Shown here: positions 36,101 through 47,027 of the stretch, piece by piece
Numbering within the stretch: position 1 is the stretch's first letter
Layout: each line of letters begins with the position of its first letter
Assembly (NCBI RefSeq): GCF_021134715.1
Contig: NC_060019.1
Span: forward strand, 10,864,001-10,928,000
DNA length: 64,000 nt
DNA from: Daphnia pulex
Taxonomy: Eukaryota; Arthropoda; Branchiopoda; Diplostraca; Daphniidae
Direction: 5' to 3'
Program-made: the position numbers and the translations under genes
Notes under the pieces: model-generated
What the model was told of the DNA's origin: nothing
Databases searched by the model: none
What the model saw: the letters and a program-made list of their open reading frames with translations, nothing else

Positions 36101-37090
36101 CAGGAACAGGATTAAGTAGACAAAAGTCAGCGGGATGAGCTCCAAATAATTGAAACGTTCGGGATAGTAAATGTGAACGATGGTGCGTCGAGATGATGTG
36201 GATTCTTGAGTGGTGGAGTGGAGAGGAAATTGATTGCGGAGCTTTAACCGCAAGTCATAAAGAAACGGTTCAGAATGAGTTTTAAGTAAGATTGTGATAG
36301 CGTACGTAAGGACGCGAGAACGAGTCTTGACTGGGAATTTTTTCAATCCACTATTTTTGAGCGGGACGCCGTAAAGTATGTCGGCCATACTTGATCGCAC
36401 TTCTACCACTGGGTTCTTGAAAGAAAATATGGTGTCTAAGAACTGAGCGTCGTTGCGGAAGGTATTTTCGTCCAGCTTCCACAAATTGGCCGGCGACAAA
36501 ATGATGCAGCTGAATTCGGGTAGAAGATGTTGAAACGAACGAGCTCTAGGGGCCACACTCTCCACGTAAAGGCAAACATCTCTAAGAGTCAGGTTACTCC
36601 TAGGTGAATGGAAACCCACTACATCAGAATGCAGCTTGAAGACTTCACTCAATGGGCCTCGAAAAGCATCCATCATGCCCAAATCAGACGTCCATGGATT
36701 GACAGAGGACCGTACAACTATTTGTTGTATGAAAAAAGATGGTTGCTGAGTTCCCCATCTGGTTGGATACTGAAAGCTTTTTCCAAATTCAAGATCAGAA
36801 GAGATTCTTTTCTCTGGAAGCGGGAAAGATATCTCCTCTGGTTCATTGCCTGGAAAAGGCAAGGACAATAAAGGATGACACGAAGTGAGAACAATAATAA
36901 TTGCCACTATGATTGTGCACCAGGGGTAGCTAGAACACAGAAGGCCATGTTTGTAGTAGAGGAGTGCTACCCTGTCGGGTATACTCAGGCCTTTGGTGCT
37001 TGAATTCAGTCCACTTCCATTAGCAAGTCCAGCCGAATCAACATCTTTGACGGCGGGATGATGACCAATTTGTGGCTCAACAAAAGGCAT
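33161..37090 (-). CDS. SCAP: SREBP cleavage-activating protein (SCAP), intronless
   Basis: One uninterrupted exon of 1309 codons. An N-terminal membrane segment (IIVAIIIVLTSC, about residue 60) is followed by a luminal loop and the sterol-sensing domain, about residues 315-478: FVYLILFLYIYFSVRK, VVTVVASLGMSVGLCTWFGL, FPYLVVIVGLENILVLT, FFTFVPAIQEFCLFAVVALL and SDFVLQMLFFSTVLSID. A further TM (LLAIPSVVFIAYVTVVLY) follows, then a C-terminal WD40 domain (HLKVW-like repeats such as LDHCLKVW, DGMLCMWDLSSG and LVVWDVRTG). SCAP escorts SREBP from ER to Golgi on COPII vesicles. The Tyr of LYIYF and the Asp of SID, both needed for sterol-dependent retention in mammals, are conserved. The COPII hexapeptide MELADL of mammals reads KELSEI. 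A Gly/Ser/Asp-rich insertion (DGDDSDFGLSGSHGDG) lies before the last TM. Confidence 0.95.
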   Translation of the reverse strand: MPFVEPQIGHHPAVKDVDSAGLANGSGLNSSTKGLSIPDRVALLYYKHGLLCSSYPWCTIIVAIIIVLTSCHPLLSLPFPGNEPEEISFPLPEKRISSDLEFGKSFQYPTRWGTQQPSFFIQQIVVRSSVNPWTSDLGMMDAFRGPLSEVFKLHSDVVGFHSPRSNLTLRDVCLYVESVAPRARSFQHLLPEFSCIILSPANLWKLDENTFRNDAQFLDTIFSFKNPVVEVRSSMADILYGVPLKNSGLKKFPVKTRSRVLTYAITILLKTHSEPFLYDLRLKLRNQFPLHSTTQESTSSRRTIVHIYYPERFNYLELIPLTFVYLILFLYIYFSVRKIEMVKSKFGMAFSAVVTVVASLGMSVGLCTWFGLRFTLQGRDIFPYLVVIVGLENILVLTRSVVSTPANLDVKIRVAQGLSREGWNITKNLLTEVTILTVGFFTFVPAIQEFCLFAVVALLSDFVLQMLFFSTVLSIDILRKELSEIQRQRRQLQPGQQYLSTNHTVHTLSSAERAFTGNAVHPHLRTRVHSAAVSAKNTPTAVVAPSSYTHNRSAAARVPRRIRIVHFWARTRLFQRTFMVGVVIWMSIFFYKYVVMENLADQSAGWSVEANDSSQVEFPAPHPNLKVSCSAGSNCIEPEEPDLLKESTILANSAAPELSVTSSSGKEVIDWQNRLQHPKNVELWRRLSYRHWPDLLDIYNISLAGKCIAMLPPIRISIPVNPERVSEVRNSRDGEYLTRSRWKSLASALDTLDVLDGDDSDFGLSGSHGDGSIGGGSGGNGGSDEDNKTPYVPSSPIQIILTTLLAIPSVVFIAYVTVVLYRCICSRHYAEWRSSSTFWGWAGNAGGGLTQESREYYSQIVAESMPLVLDGHRSPIECISTDGDVVSSVCLAGQLHIWDIQTGDAVAQIDRNTYFAAFQQQTSPASPNFPRHDTYSSTNELGGLLSHAVSNPIVFRSPGSFHSPPASPNNLSWKDRTSPTRNNKTSYFPSPVWCMQCFDGQVALGCANGRIEIWSHNSGLRCLYDDGSGVGVAKLKVCGEYLLAARLNGVLESFQFHADFDSPVEDVSHHVHSRRGADEYDEEDRSSPLAFRLVRLNWARAHQQPISVLDASASGSRVVTGSLDHCLKVWRLETLTALYCLHGHRGPITAMFIDEAYPCSASGSGSQDGMLCMWDLSSGTCVYSLQAHDGSVSVLTYTSSYVISLGADDKLCVWERFQGHLLNSLSLSRLALCGSLAMLNDRLLVTSRQGSLVVWDVRTGESIREVRLGDADSSTFVRNVMVVRDNVICDYGTQLRIVSFPMISTHKVE

Positions 37091-37696
37091 GTTTGAGTAA
37101 GTCCAAAAATATTAAAACAAACTGTAGACGACGAATAGTGAATAAATTTCACGACATTTCGCCACACTTTCCAGTATTGGCAATATTGGGAATGACCTCC
37201 GAGAGCAAACGTTTCTCCTAAACAAGAAAATCAATATAATAAGAGATTTTTTAATTTAAAACCGGCTGCAGATTCAATTTTAATCTCTATTTACCTGTCG
37301 AAAATGCCCAAAAAAGAAAAACATGTCAACTAAAGATCAATGCCTTGACACAACTGGAGCGTCTAGTGCAGAAAATTGTAACGTGGTGGTGGAATTAAAC
37401 AAGAAAAGAAATAATACAGTACCTACCAGAGTTGTCCTAAAATTTGTTTACAAAAATAGTTAAATTAGTAAAATTCGTTTGCCAATATGTTTTATGGTTA
37501 TTAAGTTATTTAGTTTTAAATATTGCCGATTCCGCAATAGTTCACTCAGCCGCCGCCGCGCACACAACTAAACATTTATCGGTATCGCTAGATGCCGTTA
37601 CTAGTTCTGTTTACTTGTAGTTATTCGCATGTTATTCGTTTCGCGATTGCGTTCGTTATTAGTCGGATAAACTTGTCAAAGTGTTGAATTGTAAGA
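37091..37696. promoter_or_regulatory. Bidirectional promoter region SCAP / CIAO2B
   Basis: SCAP (-) and CIAO2B (+) start codons face away from each other, 606 bases apart, so both 5' UTRs and promoters lie here. No TATA box or other core element is convincing by eye. Confidence 0.5.
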
Positions 37697-38302
37697 ATGA
37701 CTTCCAAAGGGATCGAAAATGTGAATCCACAGTTATTTACGAAGAAGACAAAAAGAGAAATAACAAGTGAAGAAGAAGATGAATCAGTAGAGGATCCCAT
37801 AGATGAGAGGGAAATATTCGGTAAAGACTTTCGCACTTGCGTAATACATCATTAAACAAATTCGCTTATCTCTCCATAATTATAGATTTGCTAAGGGATA
37901 TCAATGATCCTGAGCATCCTATGTCACTTGAAGAACTGAATGTTGTACAAATCACGAATATAGAAGTAAAATATGAAATGTCTGATTTCACACAAAATCA
38001 TTACCTCTATTTCCTTTATGTATGTACAGGTTGATGACAAAAAAAGCAGTGTTAAAGTCTTTTACACTCCAACAATCCCTCATTGCAGCATGGCAACTTT
38101 AATAGGACTGTCCATCAAAGTGTGTCTTCTCAGGTCTCTACCACCTAGGTTCAAAGTTGAAGTAAACATTTCCCCAGGTTCACATGCTTCAGAGGAAGCT
38201 GTTAATAAACAGCTAGCTGACAAAGAAAGAGTCTCAGCCGCTTTGGAAAACAGCAATCTACTTGAAGTTGTTAATCAATGCTTAGTAAAAAGTTTGGAAT
38301 AA
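37697..38302 (+). CDS. CIAO2B: Cytosolic iron-sulfur assembly component 2B (MIP18/FAM96B, galla-2)
   Basis: Three exons: 37697-37820, 37886-37965 and 38030-38302; 158 residues (human 163). Diagnostic segments are [64 protein letters not shown], and the C-terminal LLEVVNQCL. The conserved reactive Cys of PHCSM is present. The protein works in the CIA targeting complex with MMS19 and CIAO1, delivering Fe-S clusters to nuclear and cytosolic enzymes such as DNA polymerases and helicases. Introns are 64-65 bases. Its 3' end converges on MTTP, with 229 bases between stop codons. Confidence 0.95.
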
Positions 38303-38531
38303 TAACCATTTGATCAATACATTATGGATGAAAATGCAGTTTATTTTGATGGAACACATTCAAATCTATTCAGTGACAATTACTTTACATTGTCCCTGTT
38401 CATTTACATTCAATTAGAACCATGAAAGTTGTAAACTACTTTAAACCACTTTGCTTCATTTGAGCATCTTTGGACCCCAATTATGTCATTTAAAATATTT
38501 ACCTAAAAACAAAAAGAAAAACACATTGCTT

Positions 38532-41500
38532 TTAAAAATAAGATGATCCAGTACTCTCAACTGCAGGGAACATTTCATTGCAGAAGCCAGAATTCTGGTC
38601 ATTCAGTTTGAACGTGCGACCTGGGACGAAATCTTGGCGTTTCTTCTTTTTGTGAATCCAGTGCTTAGTTCCCGGAATGCTTTCGCGCTTCTGCACAGTG
38701 TAACTAAACAACACAGGGATGTTAAGTTAGTTCGACGCTGAAAAAATAATTGTGACACTCACTCTATGTTGAATTCAGCTTGGCCCATACGCAAGCATAA
38801 AAGAATTCCGTTAGCAAAGCTAACATCATTGACGAAATCGACCCGAGATTCAGCACCCACAGTGAAATCAACAGATGATTTAACAAACGGCGTGTTTAAA
38901 TTTAATGACCCCTCTAGCTCCCATGCAGCGCTGAAATGAAAATATGAGTTTTATCATTATGATCAGAAATCCAGTCTGTAAATTGACTTACATATCTTCG
39001 ACAACTGAATGAGAATTTCTGTTCCAAATACTGATTTGGATTTCGCCACCAAAATCAAAAGAGACAGAACCACGCACGTCGAGTGTAGTAACAAAACCAC
39101 TTTGGAGTGGTACGACATTACGATAATCCTGAAGCAGCACAGTAGCCTGTTTATGAATGTCAATAGAAATGTCAATACCGAATTTAGTTTCTGTATACTT
39201 AAAACTCTGAAAAACAAAATGTAATCTACCTGTAGGGCTGTGGTTCTTTCAGATGCTGTGCCAGACCTGGACATTGGCAATGACAAATGGTATTAGTTCT
39301 ATGTTACTAGAATTTTACTAATTTGGACCAGGTTAAACTCTTCTTTTCAAGGTCCAATAAGCATTCCATTTGCATTTTTAGTTTTGTTTACCTGCCAAAA
39401 CAGCATGGAATATAGTAAAATATATACACTTACCAGACATGGCCCATTAGCTCGCTTTGACCCGAGAAGAAAATAACAGGTCTTAGCTGGACACCAGCAA
39501 GTGTGACTTCCATGCCTGCTGTAGGTTCTTCTTCGTCACCTTCAGTAGAAAAACCCATCAAAGAACCCATTCCACCGGTAAAAAGTCCGACCTATTTGTT
39601 ACCATACCATTATAAGTTGATGTTTGAAATATTTTAGTTTCTTATATATTGTGGATAACAATTCACAAAATTATACCGAGAGTAGCTGAAAAGTGTCTTC
39701 GGGGTTTCGCAAATAAACATCAAAAGCGGCGCGTTTCATCATTTTGTTTGCCGCTTCAGTGGAAGAACTAGAATAATAAAAGGTTATCTATGAATGCGTA
39801 CTTTGGTTAAATATCAAAATTTGCACCTAACCTAAAGCTTCCATTGCCATCAACGTTGCGATACAGATCGCGAGAGAAGGTCGTTGACATTCCATTCTGG
39901 GCGAATACGTGATAATTGTTAAGAGAAGGTCGGTCTGATAAGATTTGCTTCAACTGAGAACGGACAACTGGGTCATTTCCGGCATATTCTTGCAATCGCT
40001 GCAGTGAGTAGGTGTTTAGCTCCAAATTTTCGCTGCCTCCCATCGAAAGAGAAATCAAGACGTTGATAAGAAAAGTGCTGTCAGGCTGGTGATCGAGCAA
40101 CATATCCAATGCCAATGTGCGAGCGCTCGAGTCGTAAGGACGATCAACTTGAAAGTAAATAATCTCCAATTTTTGTTTAACACGATCGTCGAGGAAGACG
40201 GAAGCGGGAAGAGCTTTTAAAGCTTTAACTGCCCATACTGATGTCTTCTTATCCTGGCTGTCAATGTGGGTCAAAATAATGGGTAGCGTTTCTGGCGAGC
40301 CCAAGTTTTTAAAGACTCGCATGTAAAGTTGGTTACAATCTTCGCTGGCACAAGTTTTCAGGTTGTCCGTAAAGTAGGTGGTGATATCTTTAACTAGCTA
40401 TTTAATTAGGAAAAGTAAAAGCTTTAAATATTACAATGCGAAATTTATAAAAATAAAATGCATACCTTGTCACTTGCTTTCTCTTGCTGATTTATAACAA
40501 AAGTTTTTGTAATCGCAGCCAAGCTCAGCAATGCTGTTTCGCTGAGTTTTTCTGACTTGATTTTTTTGGATAACTTCAACAAACCTGAAATACAAGTTGT
40601 TATTTCAAAATTTCCAGTGCCTGAATTATGTTAGTAAATATAAAAATGATAAACTACCGCCAAGTAGATATTCAGATGGTCGAGTCGATAGTGAAACTAC
40701 TTGCAAGAATCGCTCAGCCAGATCAATGTTTTCAGACTGAAAGTTGATCGCCTCCAAAGCAGCAGCATAGCTTTCAGCGGTTTGAGCGGCTGCGACTACA
40801 TCGATCAGTTGCGGTCTTAAAAAAAAATACGCGCTCATTCACGGAATAACTTAAATAGGGTTAGTAAAAGCTTACAAAATTTGTTTGTTCTTGGAATCTT
40901 TTAACAGAACCAAAATATCATCTTTGGACGATTGCCGAACGACGGGTAAAAGCGTGACGAATGCACTAGCGCCCAAACTAGTTGCGACTTTTGAGGTTTG
41001 GAGGTTTTTCCTTACTTCGTTGACAGCCTTTTTAAGCTAAAAAAAAATAAAAATAAAATGAGCATTCAGATTTTTCGATGTGAAATGGAAAAAATATAAT
41101 GTAATACAATTACAAACATTTTTGCAAGATGAGGTCTCACAGGCGAGTACAGATGATTCTTCCACTAGCTGAAGGTTATCCTCGACGAGATTTACGTTGG
41201 TATTCATCGTAACGGATTGAATAACTTTGGTCAATGACACTGCGGAAATTTTCTTTTTCGATTTGGATTCGCCTGAAATGAAATGTATATACTTTTAAAA
41301 TACGTCCCATCCTAGTAACTGATTTTCAGAAAATTTATACCGTTTAATCGGAGGTATTGACGTGATACTACAGAGGCTCCGGCTTGAGAGCGCAGGTTTA
41401 CTCTGATGCTGTGGACTTCGGTTGACGTCAATGTGTCTACCACATCTGAATCACTTTTAAAACTGTATTTGGTTTGATAGCTACTAACGGATGATAAACC

Positions 41501-42651
41501 CAATATCTAAAATAAAATAATTAAACCTATTATTTTGAGTTCAAAAGTCATAAATTTTTAAAATTAATATGCGGTACTTTTTTAGCCTGGGCAAACGAGG
41601 TGGTCGGTCTTTGAAATTGGCAATCGTTTTTTATTTTCAGAAAAGATCGGCCACCAAGATTTGTATAGGCAGCGGTGCAGCTTCCCGAAGCATCAAGTTC
41701 GTTAAGTTCAACAGCCGAGGTTTGGAGTTGGAAAAGGCTGGCAATGCCCTTTTTAAAGTTGACCAATGAAATAGATTCCGACTCGAAAGCGTAAATGTTA
41801 GAGATTTTCCCATCATTCCAGTCGATGTACACGGCGGTCGATTCTGTATCATCCAAGGGCGATGAGTGATCAACAAATCCGTCGGGTTGTTGGGCTTTAC
41901 GGGACCGAATAGAAAGTTTCGGATTAGACATCTACAAAAGAAACTTTTATTACGATGACCAGATGGAGTTAGTTACACGCTATTACCAAGAGCTCAAATA
42001 ACATATTGGCAGTATTAGATGGGTTCTGCCACACAGGAGTCAACTCAACAGTTGCTGCAACCTACATAACACAATTTAAAATAAAGCAGTAGTTCAGTCA
42101 AAAATTATTTATAGTTTTTACTTGATATCCCACATCAGTTCCTTTTGTTTTAGTTGAATTTTGAGAGAACAGTGGCTGTGCCTCATTCAATAATACTGCA
42201 GCTGTGTAGTGATAATTATATGTGGTCCCCAATTCATATTGTCTAGTGCTGGTTGCTAAAAAAAAAATACAAATTTGAAAATGAAATTGTGTGTTTTAGA
42301 TGGAAATTGAGAAGGGTTTCTACATTACCAGGAGCTTGCTGACAGATGGAACCTGTAAAAATAAAACAAAATGATTATCATTATGCAATTATATTTTTCA
42401 ACACATGCTATGAATTAAATTTGCTGAGCTAAGACATGGAAGTTTATGCCAACTAAACAGATGGCACAATGTCCAACTTGATTAGAGACGAGCTTGGTTT
42501 TAAAAAAACTTGTTATGTGACCTTCACCCTTAACCCAGTCATGGCATTTGACAGCACCCACCAAGAGGAAGGCAAAATTGATAAGAAAACAAGATAAACA
42601 CTTACTGAACACAGCCAAAATCAGCAGCAAAGTTATCCCTGGCTGAATCAT
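38532..42651 (-). CDS. MTTP: Microsomal triglyceride transfer protein, large subunit
   Basis: Seventeen exons: 42651-42606, 42352-42329, 42255-42122, 42061-41987, 41931-41578, 41506-41341, 41272-41118, 41036-40876, 40815-40658, 40584-40466, 40397-39832, 39767-39677, 39591-39434, 39266-39230, 39146-38992, 38930-38763 and 38703-38532. The sum gives 912 residues (human 894). It has a signal peptide (ITLLLILAVFS), an N-terminal lipid-transfer beta-barrel with DASGSCTAAYT, a helical domain (for example NLGSPETLPIILTHID), and C-terminal beta sheets ending GFCNEMFPA. In the ER, with protein disulfide isomerase, MTTP loads lipid onto ApoB/apolipophorin-type particles. Exons of 24 and 37 bases are supported by phase and flanking splice sites. 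The exon 7 donor (AAT then gtttgt) is weak, and the exon-7/8 junction is the least certain. Confidence 0.93.
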
Positions 42652-42687
42652 TTTTAAAACTTTCAATTAAATCACCACCTTGGCCAA

Positions 42688-42892
42688 TCACTTCCTGTTC
42701 TTGGGATCTAAAAATGTGTAGACGAAATTAAGTGTAGAATCCAATAAAAAAGAAATTGCTCTCTGATTTACAGCTTGCTTGAGGCAAATGTTGATGAGTT
42801 TCACCGAACAAAATCGTCAAACTGGCTAGGAAATGTGGGAGACCAGAGCCAGTATGATGTTCCAGCAATACAGCTGGATGCCGACTAACCAT
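42688..42892 (-). CDS. Spliced 46-codon upstream ORF in MTTP leader
   Basis: Exons 42892-42772 and 42707-42688 are joined across a 64-base intron with donor gtaaat and acceptor tttttag. The frame starts MVSRHPAVLLEHH, passes HFLASLTILFGETHQHLP and ends KNRK, with the stop 36 bases before the MTTP start codon. The intron is the only sensible way to join the upstream block to the MTTP first coding exon, so the ORF should be on the same mRNA. I do not recognise the peptide. It could be a regulatory uORF, a small protein on a bicistronic mRNA, or chance. Confidence 0.4.
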
Positions 42893-43478
42893 GGTCTAGT
42901 AAGACTACGTCCGATTATCTTAGAGAATCATGACACAGCAGAATTTCTTTAGCACTACCACTCGGCCAATATCTTAAGCGTACGCCAAACCTCCTCAGGG
43001 ATTCAAACTTTTAAATGTTGGAAAAAACTGGACTAGACAACATTTGTTGATTTTTTTTTTAAGATCGCCGCCTAAGGGTTGTTGCTATACAGTATTATAT
43101 TGCATGCCTGCTACAAACATAACCCTCTAGTCAGACCAACAGGTACTACTAACTACATACATGTCGGTACGAATATTTTCGAAATGAATCAAACTTTACT
43201 TGATAAATAAATCTGATATGCGCTGAAAAGAAAGGATTTCAACCACAAATTTTAACTTCTAATATCGAAGAATTACTTCTCATTCTCAAAAATAATGAAC
43301 AATAAAATTGAATACAGGGTAACTTTCCCAGTAGAAAACTCCCATTTTCAATAAAAACTTATTTTAAAATAGTAAATGAAATAAACCGAAATTTTTTTTG
43401 AAGTTTTTTTTTATTGGGGCCACCGCCTTCACGCTGTCTCAAATGTCAGTTCAAGAAGATGGCAAAACATTTCTTCAA
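42893..43478. other. MTTP upstream region and RPS3A 3' flank
   Basis: MTTP promoter at the left, RPS3A 3' UTR at the right. Short frames only. Confidence 0.4.
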
Positions 43479-44672
43479 TTAAACGGACTCTTGGACAGGG
43501 GGTTCGTAGCCTTCTGGTCGGTCGACTGATCCAGAAACTCCACCTTCACCGCCAACTCCAGACTTTCCACCATCTCCGTGCAATTCAAGGAGTTTACCGA
43601 TGTCGAATTTGGGCTTCTTGAGGACTTTGACTTTCCTGATGTTAACATCATGGAGAGGGTAAATGCCCTGGCAGGACTTCTCAATGTCCTTGCTGATGGA
43701 GTCGGGGATCAACTTGCTGACAACCTCTGCAGATATAATTAAAGTTAGAATTTCAAATATTAAATAGGAGTAGGAATATTGACTAACCTTTCAAGTCAAC
43801 TGAGCCAACTTCACGGGTGATGATGTCAACCATCTTCTTGCGGATAGACTTGATCTGAGCATGTTGGGCATAGCAAGTCTTTCGTGTAGATTCAGCTTCC
43901 TTCTTGGTGAACCCAATGCAGAAAACACGGAGAAGATAACCATCAGAGGTCTTGACCTCAACACTGGCTTCAATCAGGGATTGCCATTTCTTGACCATGG
44001 AGCGGAGTTTGTCAGTAGTCATATCCATACCATGGAAGTTGGTCAACAAGTTGCGGCCCTACAACAATTAAAACAAACAAACTTGTAGATATGTGCATAT
44101 CTAAATGAGAAGGACTCAAGTCATTATAATGCATCAAACTTTCTTACCTGAACATCTTCGGAGATGAGCTTGAACTTGCGGAATGCCCTCTCGGAATCGG
44201 ACTCGTTCTGAAGATCAGTTAGTGAAACTTCAAACACACGGCCCTTCAAGCCCTCGGAAGCGATACCTTTAAGAGACAATAATTAGATCCTGAGATTGTT
44301 CCAAAGACATACAAGTCAAGTCTTACGTGTTCCCTGGGTCCTGTTAACCAATGTTTTGCCGACCTGACGGACGGCGAACATAGACGGTGCCTTAATGTCA
44401 TACCAGTCCTTGCGAGTGAAAGGGTCGATACTGAAATAGTAATAAATAGCAATTAATTAGTTTTTCTTCAGAATAGTACGCACAGCTAAACACGTCGCCG
44501 GGTTTACATCCCAAATAATCAATGACATCCGTCGTCAGGCACAAATGAAAATTCATCAAGCTTATCAACATTTTGAACCTACATAGAAAAAACACGAAAA
44601 ATTTACTTACATCTTCTTCTTCAGACCCTTTTTACCCCCCTTTGAAAGTCCCTTATTCTTTCCAACAGCCAT
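43479..44672 (-). CDS. RPS3A: 40S ribosomal protein S3a (eS1)
   Basis: Five exons: 44672-44611, 44430-44327, 44266-44148, 44058-43788 and 43726-43479; 267 residues (human 264). The sequence starts [16 protein letters not shown] and contains [60 protein letters not shown] and the C-terminal [10 protein letters not shown], all typical of eS1. It is a component of the small ribosomal subunit near the mRNA exit. The C-terminal tail is enriched in Gly relative to vertebrates ([13 protein letters not shown]). The first intron follows codon 20, a layout common for ribosomal protein genes. The identification is certain. Confidence 0.97.
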
Positions 44673-44714
44673 GTTCAATATGGGAGCACTCGTTGATTAG
44701 AAAAGACTTGGCTT

Positions 44715-44723
44715 GGAAAAGAG
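44715..44723 (-). promoter_or_regulatory. TCT-type initiator / 5' TOP motif of RPS3A
   Basis: CTCTTTTCC on the minus strand, 43 bases upstream of the RPS3A start codon. It fits the pyrimidine TCT initiator known from arthropod ribosomal protein promoters and would give a 5' terminal oligopyrimidine mRNA. Position and motif agree; the start site is not proven. Confidence 0.5.
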
Positions 44724-45044
44724 CCTCACAGACTTCAATGCACGACTTGCGGCAACGAAAGAAACTACTTCGACTAGCGGATAAAATATTAACTGCTTCG
44801 ATCATCCAGCTTGCTAACATCCCTAAACACACAATAGGATTTCATTCATTTCAGTTTATAAAAAAATGTATCTAAATAATTTAAGTAATTTCATAATGGA
44901 ACATGTAACGCAAAAAAAAAAAAAAAACTTGAAGAACAAATTGTTCAATTTACTGAATGAAATTCTGCAAGTTGCCCTAGGCTAGACGACGTTGATGTCA
45001 ACTGTTTGTTTTGGTTGGTGGTTCGTCTGTAATTCAAAACAAAA

Positions 45045-46503
45045 ATGGGTTTATTCCAGCAACAAAACAGATTATTACTAGACCCTTTAATACGATATTG
45101 TTCTAACAAGTATCTTTCTGAGAGATTAGTAAAGTCTTCTTATTGTATTTTCAAAACAAGTCGAAGGAATGTTTCTAATAATGGCGAATGGTCGGATGAT
45201 GAAGTCCGAAAAATGAGGCTCATAAAGCGAGTAGGAGCTGGTGTTCTCTTCAGTGCAACTCTCGGGTTAGCTATTTACAGCAAAAGAAGCAAAGCCCAAA
45301 GACTTCGAGATTGCTTGGAGGATTGTGAAAGGCTGCCACCAGATAATGATTATACATCTTCCATGGCCTCAGAGTTCTATCGCTGCAAATCTTGCATATT
45401 TCCTGGTGACATAATCAAATCTGGAACATTGAAAAAATTGGAATCTCTTGAACTGAAGGGAAATGATGTTATTGTTGCCAGCTTTCCTAAATCAGGTAAC
45501 ATTCATATTAATACAGTCTTCACTCAGTTTTAATAAAACTGTTTTATGCTGCAAAAGGAACAACATGGATGCAAGAAATTGTATATTTGATTCAAACTGG
45601 CTTGGATTTTGAAGGAGCTCAGAAGCAAGTTCTTGAGACAAGATTTCCATACCTGGAACATCCATATCCTGGTTTAGCAGCTATTAAGAAAACAGAGGGT
45701 CCGCGATTTATCAAAACTCATTTGCCCTTGTCTTTGCTTCCAAAATCTGCCTTGGAAAATGGGACCAAGGTGTTGTAGGCAAGCAAGTTTATTTTTAACA
45801 CAATGATATTTATTTTTGATTGTATTTAGGTGATTTACATAGTAAGAAATCCAAAGGATGTGGCAGTAAGTTACTACTATTTTCTTCGTATGGCGACCTT
45901 TGTGGGTTACCGTGGTGGGATGAACGATTTTATCAAAAAATTCATTAAAGGCGAAGGTAAAACATTATACAGAAGGGAAAGACAGTTTGAATGTTGTAAA
46001 ATTTTCAACTGTATGTTTCAGTTCCGTACGGTCCATATTTTGAACATGTTCTCGGATATTGGAAGCAGCATCAGAAAAATTCAAATTACGGCAGTAATCT
46101 CTTATGGATCACTTATGAGGAGATGCACAGAGATCCTGAAGGTTCTATCCGACGTGTTGCCCATTTCCTTGATCGCCCTCTGACAGATGATCAGGTAAAT
46201 TGTTCGGTGTTTCCACCTTCGACCCAGCGAGGTTTCAATCATGTCATTTCTATCAAGGTTCGCCTTATTGCTGCCCACACCCGATTTGATAACATGGCCC
46301 GAAATCCATCAGTTAATTACTCGCATTGGGATGACTTGGGTCTGAGAAACAAGGAAGAAGCGCCTTTTATGAGAAATGGTCTTGTAGGAGACTGGCGCAG
46401 CTACTTTGATCGGGAAACTAACCGACGCTTCGACGATTTTATTAAACAGCATCTCGAAAGCAGTGGATTGAAATTTGAATTTGTCCCTGCCGACGAAAAA
46501 TAA
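45045..46503 (+). CDS. Sulfotransferase with N-terminal extension
   Basis: Five exons: 45045-45495, 45558-45769, 45830-45956, 46022-46194 and 46258-46503; 402 residues against about 295 for cytosolic SULTs. The catalytic part carries the PAPS 5'-phosphosulfate loop FPKSGTTW (about residues 147-154), the catalytic His in KTHLPLSLLP, the 3'-phosphate site YIVRNPKDVAVSYY, the dimer/PAPS motif RNGLVGDWRSYF, and FDNMARNPSVNYS. It transfers sulfate from PAPS to small hydroxyl or amine substrates; the substrate is not predictable. The first about 115 residues are extra: a basic, acid-poor start with RRNVS, then a hydrophobic stretch (VGAGVLFSATLGLAIY) followed by basic KRSKAQR. This suggests a mitochondrial presequence or membrane anchor. 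AATAAA lies at 46607-46612. Confidence 0.9.
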
Positions 46504-47027
46504 ATCAATGAAGAAACTGGAATGGTTATTATCCGGACGAATGTACACAACCATTTCTAGTCAATAGTGCTGTACATACATTACACCATCATAACGGATA
46601 TTGAGAAATAAAGTCGACAAAGTTAGCTTTAAAAGCTGATTTTTTTTAAGCATTGAAAATGAAAGGTTTTTTTTTATTATTGATAATAAATTTTGTGTAA
46701 CTCAAAGGTGACATACTGACATCGGAACAAGTCGGACGATTCTACAAGAGAAAAAAAGCTGAAACTAGCCCCGCTCCTTCGTATGGCACGTTACCATCCC
46801 ATCCCATGAGTTTCCTATGAGTTACTCCAAATTTCCATCTCTGGCCATGCGCGCCATAATTTGCGCGGAATTTTGTAGTTTATACAGTTTAAACACCCTC
46901 TACCGTTCATTTCAAAAGCTTTCATACATTTTATTCAGCCTAAGCAGTCGACGCTTGAATTTGACAGCAATAATCCGGCAGTCACATCCCCTTTTTATCA
47001 AATCTAATTTCAAGTGTTTTTTTTAGA
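46504..47027. other. Sulfotransferase 3' UTR / TMEM147 promoter
   Basis: Contains the polyadenylation-like AATAAA at 46607-46612 and then the TMEM147 5' region. A pyrimidine run ending in tag just before the TMEM147 ATG may be a 3' splice site of a leader intron. Confidence 0.4.

Noticed and set aside
42415-42666. Continuation of the first MTTP exon as an 83-residue protein.
   Set aside because: The sequence after codon 15 loses similarity and passes a good donor (gtaagt). Splicing to the 24-base exon restores the family sequence.
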